Both the position numbers and the translations under genes were made by a program. The notes beneath the pieces are model-generated. The model was not told where the DNA came from, did no database searches, and worked only from the letters and a program-made list of their open reading frames with translations. From positions 65,429-129,428 of the forward strand of contig CAJTRO010000005.1 of the NCBI GenBank assembly GCA_910579015.1: DNA of 64,000 nucleotides. The letters run 5' to 3'. The DNA comes from an uncultured Dorea sp. (GTDB lineage Bacteria; Bacillota_A; Clostridia; Lachnospirales; Lachnospiraceae). Below are positions 53,208-62,642 of the stretch, one piece after another; positions within the stretch are counted from its first letter, which is position 1; the number at the start of each line of letters is the position of its first letter.

Positions 53208-55385
53208 TCACCACACCTGCATGATCACACTCAGCAGATGCGCAATATCGACAGGCTTTGCCACATGGGCGTTCATTCCGCTCTCAAGAGCCCTCTTCTT
53301 ATCCTCGTCGAATGTATTGGCCGACACGGCAATGATAGGTATGCCTGACAGCGCCGGATTATCCAGCCTCCGGATCATCCTCGACGCGTGATAACCGTCC
53401 ATGACGGGCATCTGGATATCCATAAGGATCAGCGCATATTCCCCCGGCTTTGAGTTCTTGATCATCTCAACCGCAACACTGCCGTCGCAGGCCGTATCCA
53501 CAATGAACCCCTCATCCTGCAAAAGCTCTGCCTCAAGCTCCCGATTCAGCTCGTTGTCTTCCACTAACAGGACCTTCCTGGCCTTATCCACAATTCCTCC
53601 GCCATTCTCTCTGACCGCAGGACGCGAAACCTTCCCACTGTACTGCCGGAACCGGAACGTCACCGTAAAACTGCTGCCGACGCCTTCTTCACTGGATACA
53701 TCTATCTTTCCGCCCATCAGCTCCACAGTCCGTCTGACGATCGTAAGTCCAAGCCCGGTCCCCGGCACGCCGCTCATCGTCGTGTTCTTCTGCCTCTCGA
53801 ACGGCTCATACATATGCTCCTGGAAGTTCTCACTCATTCCCATGCCGTTGTCACTGACTACAAACCGATAAACCGCATACCCGTCTTCCGTCTCCTGAGA
53901 CTGGCTGACGGTGATCTTAACGCGTCCGCCCTCTCCCGTATATTCTACAGCGTTGCTCACGATACGCTCAAGGATCTGGTCAAGCTTCTCCTCGTCACTG
54001 TACACACTGCTCTGCTTAAGCTCAGAGACATCCAGAGACAGCGCGATCCTCTTGGCCTCGGCCTTTGGCAGCATGAGCTCTTGTATCTTCTTCACCACAT
54101 CCAGAAGATTACACTCCTTCTCATCGAGCTCCAATACACTTGTATCCATCCTTGATATCTCCAGGACGTCATTGATCAGCATAAGCAGGCGGTCGCTGGA
54201 TTCCTCGATCTTCCCCAGATACTTACTGACCTTCTCTATATCATCCATATACTTTCTGGCCAGCGATGCAAAGCCTATGATGGCATTCATCGGCGTCCTC
54301 ATATCATGGGACATATTGGCAAGAAAGGCATCCTTCGCGGCATTCGCACGCTTCTCGTGTCCCAGTGCGTCTTCTATCATGCCCTTCTGCTTCATCTCAT
54401 GCCGTATCTCATCATCTACACTGCGGCATCCCATCACAAACTTGGAAATATTCTGTTCATCTCCCACATTCACGATGCGCAGCTGTAGATACTTCTTCTT
54501 ACCGTCCTTGATAATACGGTAGTTCGTGTAGAACATCCGGTCTGCCAAAAGCCGCTGCCTGATATACTGCGGACTGACAGCCTGCGTCACAGCCTCCCGG
54601 TCCTCCGGACATACCCATTCCCTGATATATTCTTCCGCAAACCCGTCGAATCCGCATTCACAGTGTTCCTTACTGAAACGGTACTCCATCCGCTCGCTGT
54701 ACCGGTAAGTCCAGATCCGGTCCTCTTCAAGGTCAATATAAAAAATAGACTCATAATCTATACTGAGCCCTTCTATCAGTATCAATCGGCGCAGCTGCTC
54801 TTCGTTCACAGCCTCAAGTTCCCGCCCATACTCCTCAATACGATCCCTGAGCCTCTGTTCCTTCCGAACCCCTTCGGCCAGCATCGCCTGCTTCTCCTGC
54901 TCGCGGCGCTCCTTCTTCTCAGTCATATCCGCCACGAACACATAGAAGATATCACCGGCAAGCTCACTACAGATAAAGTGCCCGTAATCCTCAACCCAGC
55001 GCACCTGCCCGTCCTTCCTGATGATCCGGTATTCCACATAGTCGAGATCATAATGACTGTCCCTGATCTGTCTCCGTATACTCTCCTCCACATCGTCAAG
55101 ATCGTCCGGATGAACAATTCCACGGAACGAGTTGCCGGTCAGCTCCCTAAGTTCCTCCATCGTATCACATCCAAACATCCTTAACATCGCCTTATTCGCA
55201 TAGATAAGCTCCTCATCCCCGTCTGCGTGATAGACGAAGAAGCCTCCCGGCATCTCTTCTGTAATCTTCTTTACCATATCCTCTGCCGGTATATCATGAA
55301 CCCCCAACAATGAATGAACGCCAAATCCGCCGTCCTGTCCGTTCCGCTCGCTCAATTCCACCCCTCCTTCATACTTCCTGTACAT
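53208..55385 (-). CDS. Hybrid sensor histidine kinase (PAS-HisKA-HATPase-REC)
   Basis: 725 residues, no transmembrane segment, so cytoplasmic. Two PAS-like domains (about 40-160 and 190-335) precede HisKA (MSHDMRTPMNAIIGFASLA), HATPase (NAVEYTGEGG; VSDNGMGM; GVPGTGLGLTIV) and a receiver (ALILMDIQMPVMDGYHASR; ending VAKPVDIAHL). It autophosphorylates and passes phosphate to its own receiver; no output partner is adjacent. A TTG at 55355 with GGAGGGG before it is a rival start to the ATG at 55385. Confidence 0.92.
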   Translation of the reverse strand: MYRKYEGGVELSERNGQDGGFGVHSLLGVHDIPAEDMVKKITEEMPGGFFVYHADGDEELIYANKAMLRMFGCDTMEELRELTGNSFRGIVHPDDLDDVEESIRRQIRDSHYDLDYVEYRIIRKDGQVRWVEDYGHFICSELAGDIFYVFVADMTEKKERREQEKQAMLAEGVRKEQRLRDRIEEYGRELEAVNEEQLRRLILIEGLSIDYESIFYIDLEEDRIWTYRYSERMEYRFSKEHCECGFDGFAEEYIREWVCPEDREAVTQAVSPQYIRQRLLADRMFYTNYRIIKDGKKKYLQLRIVNVGDEQNISKFVMGCRSVDDEIRHEMKQKGMIEDALGHEKRANAAKDAFLANMSHDMRTPMNAIIGFASLARKYMDDIEKVSKYLGKIEESSDRLLMLINDVLEISRMDTSVLELDEKECNLLDVVKKIQELMLPKAEAKRIALSLDVSELKQSSVYSDEEKLDQILERIVSNAVEYTGEGGRVKITVSQSQETEDGYAVYRFVVSDNGMGMSENFQEHMYEPFERQKNTTMSGVPGTGLGLTIVRRTVELMGGKIDVSSEEGVGSSFTVTFRFRQYSGKVSRPAVRENGGGIVDKARKVLLVEDNELNRELEAELLQDEGFIVDTACDGSVAVEMIKNSKPGEYALILMDIQMPVMDGYHASRMIRRLDNPALSGIPIIAVSANTFDEDKKRALESGMNAHVAKPVDIAHLLSVIMQVW

Positions 55386-55410
55386 ACCTTCCCCGGTATA
55401 TTTCCATGCG

Positions 55411-55743
55411 TTACCCGATCATGACCTCCATCTTAAAGCCGTCTTTTTCCGGCATACCGGTAACAAACAGATACCGCATCCGTTCTCCCGTCTCTTCACC
55501 TGCATATACGCTGAAATAACTGCGCCGCATGAACCTTGCAAGCCCCAGAAATATAGTCTGAGCCGCAAGATAGGAGAACTTCTTCAATGTCACATTCACA
55601 AATATCTTATTATATTCATCCGCCTCTATATGATACACGTCGATCAGATCGTCCGTCTCCATAAATGCCCGGATCTCCTCTAATATCCCGGAATCCGAAC
55701 ACGGAAGAAACTCTTCAAAAAACCGCTCTATATCCCTCCCCAT
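55411..55743 (-). CDS. Unknown small protein in the sensor-kinase operon
   Basis: 110 residues from the ATG at 55743 (GGGGG upstream). Mixed alpha/beta with a mid-protein hydrophobic helix (FSYLAAQTIFLGLARFMRR). No signal peptide and no recognised family. It is 22 bp after the 548-residue gene and 25 bp before the kinase, so all three are likely one operon. Confidence 0.6.
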   Translation of the reverse strand: MGRDIERFFEEFLPCSDSGILEEIRAFMETDDLIDVYHIEADEYNKIFVNVTLKKFSYLAAQTIFLGLARFMRRSYFSVYAGEETGERMRYLFVTGMPEKDGFKMEVMIG

Positions 55744-55765
55744 GTATACCCCCGTCTGTCTAAAA

Positions 55766-57412
55766 TTATCCGAAAAACAGCCTGTAACAAAGATATCCGG
55801 CCACAAGCGCCGCCACACAGGCAATCCTTGTCAGGAATACCTTCTCCTTGTCCTTGCTTCCATCCTTCCCTATGCCCTCCGGTTCCATCAAAAACCCCCA
55901 CGGACTGTGCTTCTGCACCTTCAGGGAGATCCCCTTCTTCTCGCTCTCTCCGGCTGTCTTCAGGAATTCCCGCCAGTTACTCTCCAGAAGACGCATCCCC
56001 CTGATCATGTCTGCCTGTATCGACTGTCCCTTAAGCAGAGACTGAAAGAAGCCGGCCTCTTCCGAATACGCCACCTGCTGTCTGTAAACCGCGTCATTCT
56101 TCTTATCCATAAATATCCTGTATGCATATTCCAGACCTTCCTCAAAAGCCTTCTGCGGACTGCCCGTCTTCTCATACGCATGTGTGGTGTAATTATATAC
56201 GTTATAAACGCCCTTCCGCGTCAGATAATAATCTATCATCTGATTGACCGCACTCTTTAAGGGGGCCTTCATCCCGCTTCCTCTCCCGGCGCTCTCCGAA
56301 TACATCTGGTTCTTAATAGACGTGATCGCCGCAAGAAGGCCGACCACCTCCTCGTTACGTGCGCTGATCCCCGGATTCTTGAACAGATTACCGCTCCCGT
56401 TCATATGCGCGGCAAACCGGTTGCCTCCTTCCAGTTCCTTACTGGTAAATGTCGTCTTTCCTCCGGAAATACCTTTGCTTCCCGTGTCACTTCCCACAGT
56501 TCCACTCAAAGCCCTGTTCCTCTGGCTCATCTGCAATTCGCCCGACCGCCTGTGAGCATCAAACTCCCGGCTCATCCGGACATTCCCGCCCTTCGCCAGC
56601 TGATACACTCTTCCTTCCTCCTCAGATGCTGCGGACAGACCTCCGGCAGTGACATTCGATGCAGATGCAGTATACATACCTTTATTGCCCCTGCTGCTTC
56701 CTGCCGCCTGTCCCTGTGAATCCGGCATGAAAAAGCGGGAATTCCCCGCAGAATTCATCTTTCCCCTTGTATAAAATCTGTCCGCAGCCCCGGCAGAGAT
56801 CGACTTGCCGGTCGTCTGCTTATATACACTGCTCTTAACCAGCTTCGCCGTCTCTGTCTGTCCTGTCTCTTCTAATAATTCTAACAGATGATTCAGGTCG
56901 CTGTCCAGTATAAGATTCAACTTCGCAGCCAGAACTTCTTCAAGACGCCCTATCTGAACAGCCTGAGCGTCTCCCATCGTATGGATCAGTATCGCGTCTA
57001 AAAGCGCCAGATAGAGCCTCGACAGCTCCTTTAACTGAACGGCCAGCCCCTTATCATCAGACGGCATCCACATGAGCAGTTCGTTCCATAACTCCTCTTC
57101 CATCTCAAGCGTCCACTCAATCTCTGCATCCTTCAGGAGCTTTCCCTCAATCCCAAACCATCTGCTCTGACGCGAGAGCTCCGGCGTGTCGCGCTTCTCC
57201 TGTGCTTCCTCCCTGTTCTCGCTCCGCTCTTCCTTCTTCGCCTCATGCTCCTTCAACAGCTGTTCCTTCGCCTCTGCCGCATGTCTGGCCGCTTCCGTGA
57301 TCAGTACCTGCCCGGCCTCCATCTGCGCACACTTTCTGGCGATCCTGCTGTCAACTGCCACAGCCGCCTGGGGAGGCAGCGCATTCGCTCCCGTTTCCTT
57401 TATCCCTGACAT
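55766..57412 (-). CDS. Unknown tail-anchored protein, 548 residues
   Basis: Residues 40-80 are a charged coiled coil (AAEAKEQLLKEHEAKKEERS), 95-190 helical, 210-330 a Ser/Gly/Asn-rich low-complexity stretch, 350-480 helical with YYLTRKGVYNVYNYTTHAYE, and the last 22 residues one transmembrane segment (VFLTRIACVAALVAGYLCYRLFFG). No signal peptide, so the body would be cytoplasmic and anchored by the tail. No family recognised. First gene of the operon with the sensor kinase. Confidence 0.7.
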   Translation of the reverse strand: MSGIKETGANALPPQAAVAVDSRIARKCAQMEAGQVLITEAARHAAEAKEQLLKEHEAKKEERSENREEAQEKRDTPELSRQSRWFGIEGKLLKDAEIEWTLEMEEELWNELLMWMPSDDKGLAVQLKELSRLYLALLDAILIHTMGDAQAVQIGRLEEVLAAKLNLILDSDLNHLLELLEETGQTETAKLVKSSVYKQTTGKSISAGAADRFYTRGKMNSAGNSRFFMPDSQGQAAGSSRGNKGMYTASASNVTAGGLSAASEEEGRVYQLAKGGNVRMSREFDAHRRSGELQMSQRNRALSGTVGSDTGSKGISGGKTTFTSKELEGGNRFAAHMNGSGNLFKNPGISARNEEVVGLLAAITSIKNQMYSESAGRGSGMKAPLKSAVNQMIDYYLTRKGVYNVYNYTTHAYEKTGSPQKAFEEGLEYAYRIFMDKKNDAVYRQQVAYSEEAGFFQSLLKGQSIQADMIRGMRLLESNWREFLKTAGESEKKGISLKVQKHSPWGFLMEPEGIGKDGSKDKEKVFLTRIACVAALVAGYLCYRLFFG

Positions 57413-57603
57413 CTCATTCTCACCCTTACCTTCTTTGACGCTTCACCGTCCCGCATTGCCGCTTCGCCGGACACAGCTTCATCCATCTGCTTTGCACGCC
57501 CGGCTTCTATATTCTATATAAGTATCGGCGGAATTCCAGAATGTCCTAACCTCTTATCCCCTATTTCCAAAAATACCCCGTGCAATGTACATCTAAATTT
57601 AAA

Positions 57604-57655
57604 GAGCTGTTACAAAACGACCGCACAATCTGCGCAGATCATCTTGCAACAGCTC
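57604..57655. terminator. Terminator after the lipase-like gene
   Basis: GAGCTGTT (57604-57611) pairs with AACAGCTC (57648-57655). Inside lies the palindrome ATCTGCGCAGAT. The arm resembles the GCTGTTGT repeat family seen at 1.9 and 4.2 kb. Confidence 0.7.
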
Positions 57656-57663
57656 CTGATCTC

Positions 57664-58596
57664 TTACCGCTTCTTCAGGCACTTTTCACACCAGCCGTAC
57701 AGCTCCTTATATACCTGGCCGCGTATCGACTCATTCAGGATCTCATGCCGACATCCGTCATACAGCTTAAGCGATACATTTTTAAGTCCCGCCTCCCTGT
57801 ACTTCTCATACACCTTTCTGACGTTCCTGCCATATGCCCCTACCGGATCGTCCGCCCCGGCAACAAACAACAGCGGAAGCTCCCCTGGTATCCTCGCCAT
57901 GCTCTTCTTCTGGTTCAGCGTCTTCATCCCTTCAAACATCTGATAATAACCGCCAAGAGTAAACCGGAACATACACAGCGGATCTTCTACGTATTTTCTC
58001 TGAAGCTCTCTGTCTGACGTAATCCAGTCTCTTCCCGTCTCACTTGGCTCAAACTTCTTATTGAAACCGCCGAAACTCAGACTGTCGACGAATTTACTAC
58101 GGTATCTCCAGCCCTTGAACAGCGCCGTCACACAGCACACCAGCTGTCCTGCCCAGAGGACAAAAGCCGGCTGATACCCCGTCCCCATGACGATTGCTCC
58201 GGCAAGCCCGTCTCCATACATAGGCAGATACTGGCGCAAAAGGAACGAACCCATGCTGTGCCCCAGCATCAGGTATGGAACCCCCGGATACTTCTTCGAG
58301 GTGATCACTCTCAGCTGCTGGATATCGCCTATGACATAACGGTTTCCATTCTTCTCCGGGAAGTAACCATAGTCCGCCTCAGTATTGATCGACCGGCCGT
58401 GCCCCAGGTGGTCATGGCCGACCACATAGATCCCCTTCCCGCACATATACTCTGCAAACTCCTGATAACGTTCGGCATACTCCACCATACCATGGCAGAT
58501 CTGCAACACTCCCCTGATCTTCACAGACGGGATCCATTCTATAGCATGGATCTGCGTCTTCCCGTCCCGGGACCGATAATAAAACTCTTTCTTCAT
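57664..58596 (-). CDS. Alpha/beta hydrolase, monoacylglycerol lipase-like
   Basis: 310 residues, the serine-aminopeptidase-S33/lysophospholipase fold: oxyanion region QICHGMVEYAERY, HDHLGHGRS, nucleophile elbow LGHSMGSF (S114), Asp in FVAGADDPVG and His in CRHEILNE. No signal peptide. It probably hydrolyses acylglycerols or lysophospholipids. GAAGGACAGGCAGA precedes the ATG. Monocistronic, ending in a terminator. Confidence 0.9.
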   Translation of the reverse strand: MKKEFYYRSRDGKTQIHAIEWIPSVKIRGVLQICHGMVEYAERYQEFAEYMCGKGIYVVGHDHLGHGRSINTEADYGYFPEKNGNRYVIGDIQQLRVITSKKYPGVPYLMLGHSMGSFLLRQYLPMYGDGLAGAIVMGTGYQPAFVLWAGQLVCCVTALFKGWRYRSKFVDSLSFGGFNKKFEPSETGRDWITSDRELQRKYVEDPLCMFRFTLGGYYQMFEGMKTLNQKKSMARIPGELPLLFVAGADDPVGAYGRNVRKVYEKYREAGLKNVSLKLYDGCRHEILNESIRGQVYKELYGWCEKCLKKR

Positions 58597-58631
58597 TCTG
58601 CCTGTCCTTCAACTTCTTAATATATCTGCTT

Positions 58632-58657
58632 TCTTTATGTACTCTCTTTATGTACTC
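58632..58657. repeat. 13-bp tandem repeat
   Basis: TCTTTATGTACTC is present twice in a row in the short gap between citrate synthase and the lipase-like gene. Confidence 0.7.
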
Positions 58658-58693
58658 TCTAACACTGTACTCTTCCTTTAAATCTGTCTGCCC

Positions 58694-60070
58694 TTAGATC
58701 TGCCTGTCCTTCATCCTCACATAATCCCTGTGCTCGGCCAGCGGCTTGTATGCAGGACGAATGATCTTATCCACATTGCGCAGCTCCTCCAGACGGTGCG
58801 CGCTCCATCCGACTATACGCGCGGCGGCAAAGATCGGCGTATACAATGCAGGCGGAAGATTGAGCATACTGTACACGAGACCGCTGTAGAAGTCTACGTT
58901 GGCATTAACGCCCTTATAGATCTTCCTCCTCTCGCCGATCACCTTCGGCGCCATATTCTCAACCATCTCATAGAGCGCATACTCTTCCTCACAGCCCTTC
59001 TCCTGTGCCAGCTGCTTCACAAAGCCCTTGAAGATATCTGCTCTAGGATCGGAAACCGAATAGATCGCATGTCCCATTCCATAGATCAGCCCCTTCTGGT
59101 CAAATGCCTTCTTCTCCAGAAGATCGCACAGATACCTGCGCACCTCATCCTCATCCTTCCAATCCTTTACTACCGTCTTCATATCCTCGAACATCTGCGT
59201 CACCTTAATATTGGCTCCGCCATGCTTCGGCCCCTTCAATGACGCAAGAGCGGCCGCGATCGTAGAGTATGTATCTGTTCCGGAAGAGGTAACAACATGC
59301 GTTGTAAATGTGGAGTTATTACCACCGCCGTGGTCCATATGGAGCACAAGCGCCATATCAAGGATCTTCGCCTCCAGTTCCGTGTACTTACGGTCCTCGC
59401 GGAGCATCATCAGAATATTCTCAGCCGTTGACAGCTCCGGCGACGGAGCATAGATGAACATATCCTCGCCCAGACGGTAATTATAGGCATGATACCCATA
59501 CACCATCATCATCGGAAATTCACTGATCAGGTTCAGGCACTGGCGCAGGACATTCGGGATCGAAGTATCATCCGCCTTGTCGTCATAAGAATACAGATTC
59601 AAGATCGAGCGCGACAGCATGATCATCACGTCCCGGCTCGGCGCCTTCATGATCACATCCCTCACAAAGGTAGGAGGCAGCGTGCGTCTCTCAACCAGCG
59701 TATCGTGGAACACGGCCAGTTCCTGCTCCGTCGGCAGTTCTCCAAAGAGAAGAAGGTACGCAATCTCTTCGAATCCGAAATGCTTATCATCAAGGAATCC
59801 CTTCACCAGATCCTTGATATTATACCCCCGATAGTACAGATTTCCCTCACAGGGAACCTCCTCACCGTTCACCAGCTTCTTCGCACATACGTCGGAAATA
59901 TTCGTCAGGCCCGCAAGCACGCCCTTCCCGTTAAGATCTCGCAGTCCTCTCTTTACCTCGTACTTCGTATATAACTCCTTATCAATTGCATTATTATCCG
60001 AACACAATCCGGCAAAATGCTCAATCTCCGGCGTGACCTCAAACAATGAAAACTCCTTTTTATTCTCCAT
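58694..60070 (-). CDS. Citrate (Si)-synthase
   Basis: 458 residues from the ATG at 60070, chosen for AGAAAGGGGAAG upstream. Active-site regions read LVLHMDHGGGNNSTF (His), GMGHAIYSVSDPRA (His) and the catalytic Asp in YKGVNANVDFYSG. It condenses acetyl-CoA and oxaloacetate, in clostridia mostly for glutamate synthesis by a partial TCA cycle. No aconitase or isocitrate dehydrogenase gene adjoins it. Confidence 0.95.
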   Translation of the reverse strand: MENKKEFSLFEVTPEIEHFAGLCSDNNAIDKELYTKYEVKRGLRDLNGKGVLAGLTNISDVCAKKLVNGEEVPCEGNLYYRGYNIKDLVKGFLDDKHFGFEEIAYLLLFGELPTEQELAVFHDTLVERRTLPPTFVRDVIMKAPSRDVMIMLSRSILNLYSYDDKADDTSIPNVLRQCLNLISEFPMMMVYGYHAYNYRLGEDMFIYAPSPELSTAENILMMLREDRKYTELEAKILDMALVLHMDHGGGNNSTFTTHVVTSSGTDTYSTIAAALASLKGPKHGGANIKVTQMFEDMKTVVKDWKDEDEVRRYLCDLLEKKAFDQKGLIYGMGHAIYSVSDPRADIFKGFVKQLAQEKGCEEEYALYEMVENMAPKVIGERRKIYKGVNANVDFYSGLVYSMLNLPPALYTPIFAAARIVGWSAHRLEELRNVDKIIRPAYKPLAEHRDYVRMKDRQI

Positions 60071-60166
60071 ATCCACTTCCCCTTTCTGCTGCTTCGGACG
60101 ATGCACTGCTGATCTTTCAGTACCCCGCTCCTTCACATACCATAGCGTCATTATCAGTTACTATCT

Positions 60167-60195
60167 ATCATAACCGGCCCCCGATGTGCTGACAC
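60167..60195 (-). promoter_or_regulatory. Candidate promoter of citrate synthase
   Basis: Minus-strand GTGTCA (60190-60195), 17 bp, TATGAT (60167-60172), about 100 bp before the start codon. Confidence 0.45.
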
Positions 60196-60278
60196 AGACT
60201 TGTCTGCTCAGACCGCGGCCGGATTATTGTTCTCTCCTGCACTCTCTTCAAACGGCATACCCCGATTCCCCCATCAGC

Positions 60279-60447
60279 GCCTTTGTGCCAGTGTATTGCT
60301 CAGCCCGGCAAACTCTCATACTCAGAAATCTCCGTCCGGACATGGCCTTTGTGCCAGTGCATTACTCAGCCTGGCAAATTCTCATACTCAGAAATCTCCG
60401 TCCGGACATGGCCTTTGTGCCAGTGCATTGCTCAGCCTGGCAAATTC
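60279..60447. repeat. 66-bp tandem repeat (2.5 copies) containing the rsmA 3' end
   Basis: Copies at 60382-60447 (which includes the last rsmA codons and the stop at 60388), 60316-60381, and a partial one at about 60279-60315. The first two are almost identical; the third is slightly diverged. The period is a multiple of three. Confidence 0.9.
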
Positions 60448-61278
60448 CTCAAGTGTCAGGGATTCTCCCCTCACGCTTGCGCCCTTCCCCAGCTGTTCGA
60501 TCGCATCCATGATCACTTCCTTGGGGAACGCGATCTTGTCCGAATTATTCAGGCCGTTGGCCAGTGTCTTGCGCCGTTGGTTAAACGATGCCCGGATAAT
60601 ATCGAACATCAGACGTTCATCCTCCACCGCCACAGGCGGTCTCTCATGACAGGTCAGCCGTATCACCGCAGAGCCCACCTTAGGTCTCGGCATGAAGCAG
60701 TTCGGCGGCACATTCGCCACGATATAGGGCTTCGCATAATACTGAACGGCCAGCGACAGCGCGCCATAGTCCTTGTTCCCCGGGCCGGTCTGCATCCGGT
60801 CTGCCACTTCCTTCTGCACCATCACGGTAATACTCTCCACCGGAACATGCTCTTCAAACAGCCCCATGATGATCGGCGTCGTGATATAGTAAGGCAGATT
60901 CGCAACCACCTTGATGGGCTTCCCCTCATTCTCCTCCGATATAAGGCCGCGGATATCAAGCTTTAGTACGTCGTCATTAATGATCCTTACATTCTCATAA
61001 CCGGCCAGTGTATCGTTCAATATGGGAATCAGATTCTTGTCAATCTCCACGGCAGCGACCTTTCCCGCCGCCTCCGCAAGAAACTGCGTCATCGTTCCTA
61101 TCCCCGGCCCGACCTCAAGCACCATATCTTCCTTATTGATATCTGCTGCACGGATAATCTTGTCTAATACGTGGGTATCAATCAGAAAATTCTGACCAAA
61201 CTTCTTCTGAAATGAAAAGTTATACTTTTGCAGAATATCTATGGTATTCTGCGGAATTCCTAAGACAGGTCTGTTCAT
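60388..61278 (-). CDS. rsmA: 16S rRNA dimethyladenosine transferase RsmA (KsgA)
   Basis: 296 residues. FGQNFLIDTHVLDKI, the SAM-binding EVGPGIGTMTQFL, and the catalytic NLPYYITTP mark the family. The enzyme dimethylates A1518 and A1519 of 16S rRNA during 30S maturation. The last 20 or so residues (ARLSNALAQRPCPDGDF) fall in the 66-bp repeat, so the C-terminal tail may be a product of that repeat. GGGAGATACAT precedes the ATG. The 221-bp stretch to the endolysin is AT-rich, with no gene seen. Confidence 0.96.
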   Translation of the reverse strand: MNRPVLGIPQNTIDILQKYNFSFQKKFGQNFLIDTHVLDKIIRAADINKEDMVLEVGPGIGTMTQFLAEAAGKVAAVEIDKNLIPILNDTLAGYENVRIINDDVLKLDIRGLISEENEGKPIKVVANLPYYITTPIIMGLFEEHVPVESITVMVQKEVADRMQTGPGNKDYGALSLAVQYYAKPYIVANVPPNCFMPRPKVGSAVIRLTCHERPPVAVEDERLMFDIIRASFNQRRKTLANGLNNSDKIAFPKEVIMDAIEQLGKGASVRGESLTLEEFARLSNALAQRPCPDGDF

Positions 61279-61499
61279 ATGTATCTCCCAAATAATGATA
61301 ATAAGTAGTATTATACATGAAATTCACTCATTATGGTATATCAAAACAATTAAATAATAATTAATAATTATTTAAATTTTATCAACGGAAATGTGTATAT
61401 TTCCGTTGATTTTGTCACTAACGTGTCGCTAACCGGTTGATTTTACATGATTCTGATTGTGCTAATTTGTGTTTATTTCTACAAGTAAACTCTATAAAA

Positions 61500-62528
61500 T
61501 CAGAATAACTGGAACCGATCAATAGCTTTACCGAAGCATCCGGCATATCCGTCCTGGCCGTTGTCGGTCTCATCGTCAAACTGCCAGTCGTAATAGTTCT
61601 GGCTAACAGGACTTACGCGGTACTGGGCTTTCTGGTATCCATGTTTGCTCACGATATCGTCAGGAGTATTGTAGTATACCCGAACCGCGTCAATCGGCTT
61701 TCCGTTGCCCGCATAGCCGTTGTCATGGTCATTCCAGTCATACCCGTTTACTTTCGGCAGCCATCCGCCGCCTAAGACATGTGCCTGATACCAGAGGCTT
61801 CCCTTATTACACTTAACAGCAATACCGATAATCTTTTTCCCGCGAATCCCGGCATAATCGGCAAGGTTTGTGACCTCCGGCAGAACTTTTTCATCTTCGG
61901 TCTTTACTGCATAAGTGAATTTAATCCCGGCATCGGTGCCGGATCCGGATGCCTGGCTTGTTGCTGTCTGATCCACAACCGGCTTTACTTCTGCCTTCGG
62001 CAGTGTCCCTGGCACACATCCGATCCCGAACGTCCCGAGGATCCCCCTGGCAAGCTCATCCATCCGGCTGTTGAATGTCTGCACGTCTCCTGCATTAGAA
62101 ATGAAACCGCACTCCATCAGGCGGTATCCATAGCCCTTCTTTGCCGCCCGGTTCACGTTGGCCAGGTCGCTCCTGCCGACGATCAGCTTAGACCGCCCCG
62201 GGAACATTCCCCCGATCAGACTGGCCAACGCATTATCATAAACATCCGGAGCGAAACCGCTCTTGATGATGACATGTCCGCCCCGCGCGGATGCAGACGC
62301 GCTGTCCATGTGGAGCTCAAGGATCTGCCAGTCCTTCGGGATATTCAGACGGCTGATTCCGTTGTCCCGATACCAATTCCGGGATGTATCGCCTACCGTT
62401 ACCCCGTCACCGCCTAATGTGGCAATCCTTGAAGCCAGTGATCTTACCCGTTCCGCTTCCGTGTATCCGTTTCCTACCGCTCCGGAGTCTCCTGCCCCGT
62501 GTCCTGCAATAATAAATAAATGTGCCAT
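61500..62528 (-). CDS. Phage-type endolysin, N-acetylmuramoyl-L-alanine amidase (Amidase_3)
   Basis: 342 residues without signal peptide. The N-terminal amidase domain (1-170) has IIAGHGAGDSGA (zinc His), an early Glu, LELHMDSA (zinc His) and RLMECGFISN (catalytic Glu). After a Thr/Ser linker the C terminus (210-342) has a wall-binding-like region (GIAVKCNKGSLWYQAHVLGGGWLPKVNGYD). The lack of a signal peptide and the holin upstream indicate a phage lysin. AAGGAGTAGAAT precedes the ATG; a terminator stands just upstream. Confidence 0.9.
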   Translation of the reverse strand: MAHLFIIAGHGAGDSGAVGNGYTEAERVRSLASRIATLGGDGVTVGDTSRNWYRDNGISRLNIPKDWQILELHMDSASASARGGHVIIKSGFAPDVYDNALASLIGGMFPGRSKLIVGRSDLANVNRAAKKGYGYRLMECGFISNAGDVQTFNSRMDELARGILGTFGIGCVPGTLPKAEVKPVVDQTATSQASGSGTDAGIKFTYAVKTEDEKVLPEVTNLADYAGIRGKKIIGIAVKCNKGSLWYQAHVLGGGWLPKVNGYDWNDHDNGYAGNGKPIDAVRVYYNTPDDIVSKHGYQKAQYRVSPVSQNYYDWQFDDETDNGQDGYAGCFGKAIDRFQLF

Positions 62529-62563
62529 ATTCTACTCCTTCCTGCCGGCAGCTGCGCCGGCGC

Positions 62564-62594
62564 AAAAAAAGAAAGCCCGTTCAATTTCCGGGCT
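62564..62594 (-). terminator. Rho-independent terminator directly upstream of the endolysin
   Basis: On the minus strand AGCCCG (loop of 9) CGGGCT is followed by TTCTTTTTTTTG. It would stop leftward transcripts 35 bp before the endolysin start, and no promoter is visible between. Confidence 0.75.
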
Positions 62595-62642
62595 CTCCAA
62601 ATTTTCATTGCAATATCTTTAAATTTACTCTATAATACAGAC

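Noticed and set aside
60186..60649. Repetitive plus-strand peptide frames and possible CRISPR-like repeats near 60.3 kb
   Set aside because: The repetition comes from the 66-bp tandem copies of the rsmA 3' end; units are contiguous with no spacers, so not CRISPR and not a plus-strand gene.
61279..61499. AT-rich gap between rsmA and the endolysin considered as a phage attachment site
   Set aside because: No tRNA end and no direct repeat partner could be found inside the window; the other prophage end lies outside.
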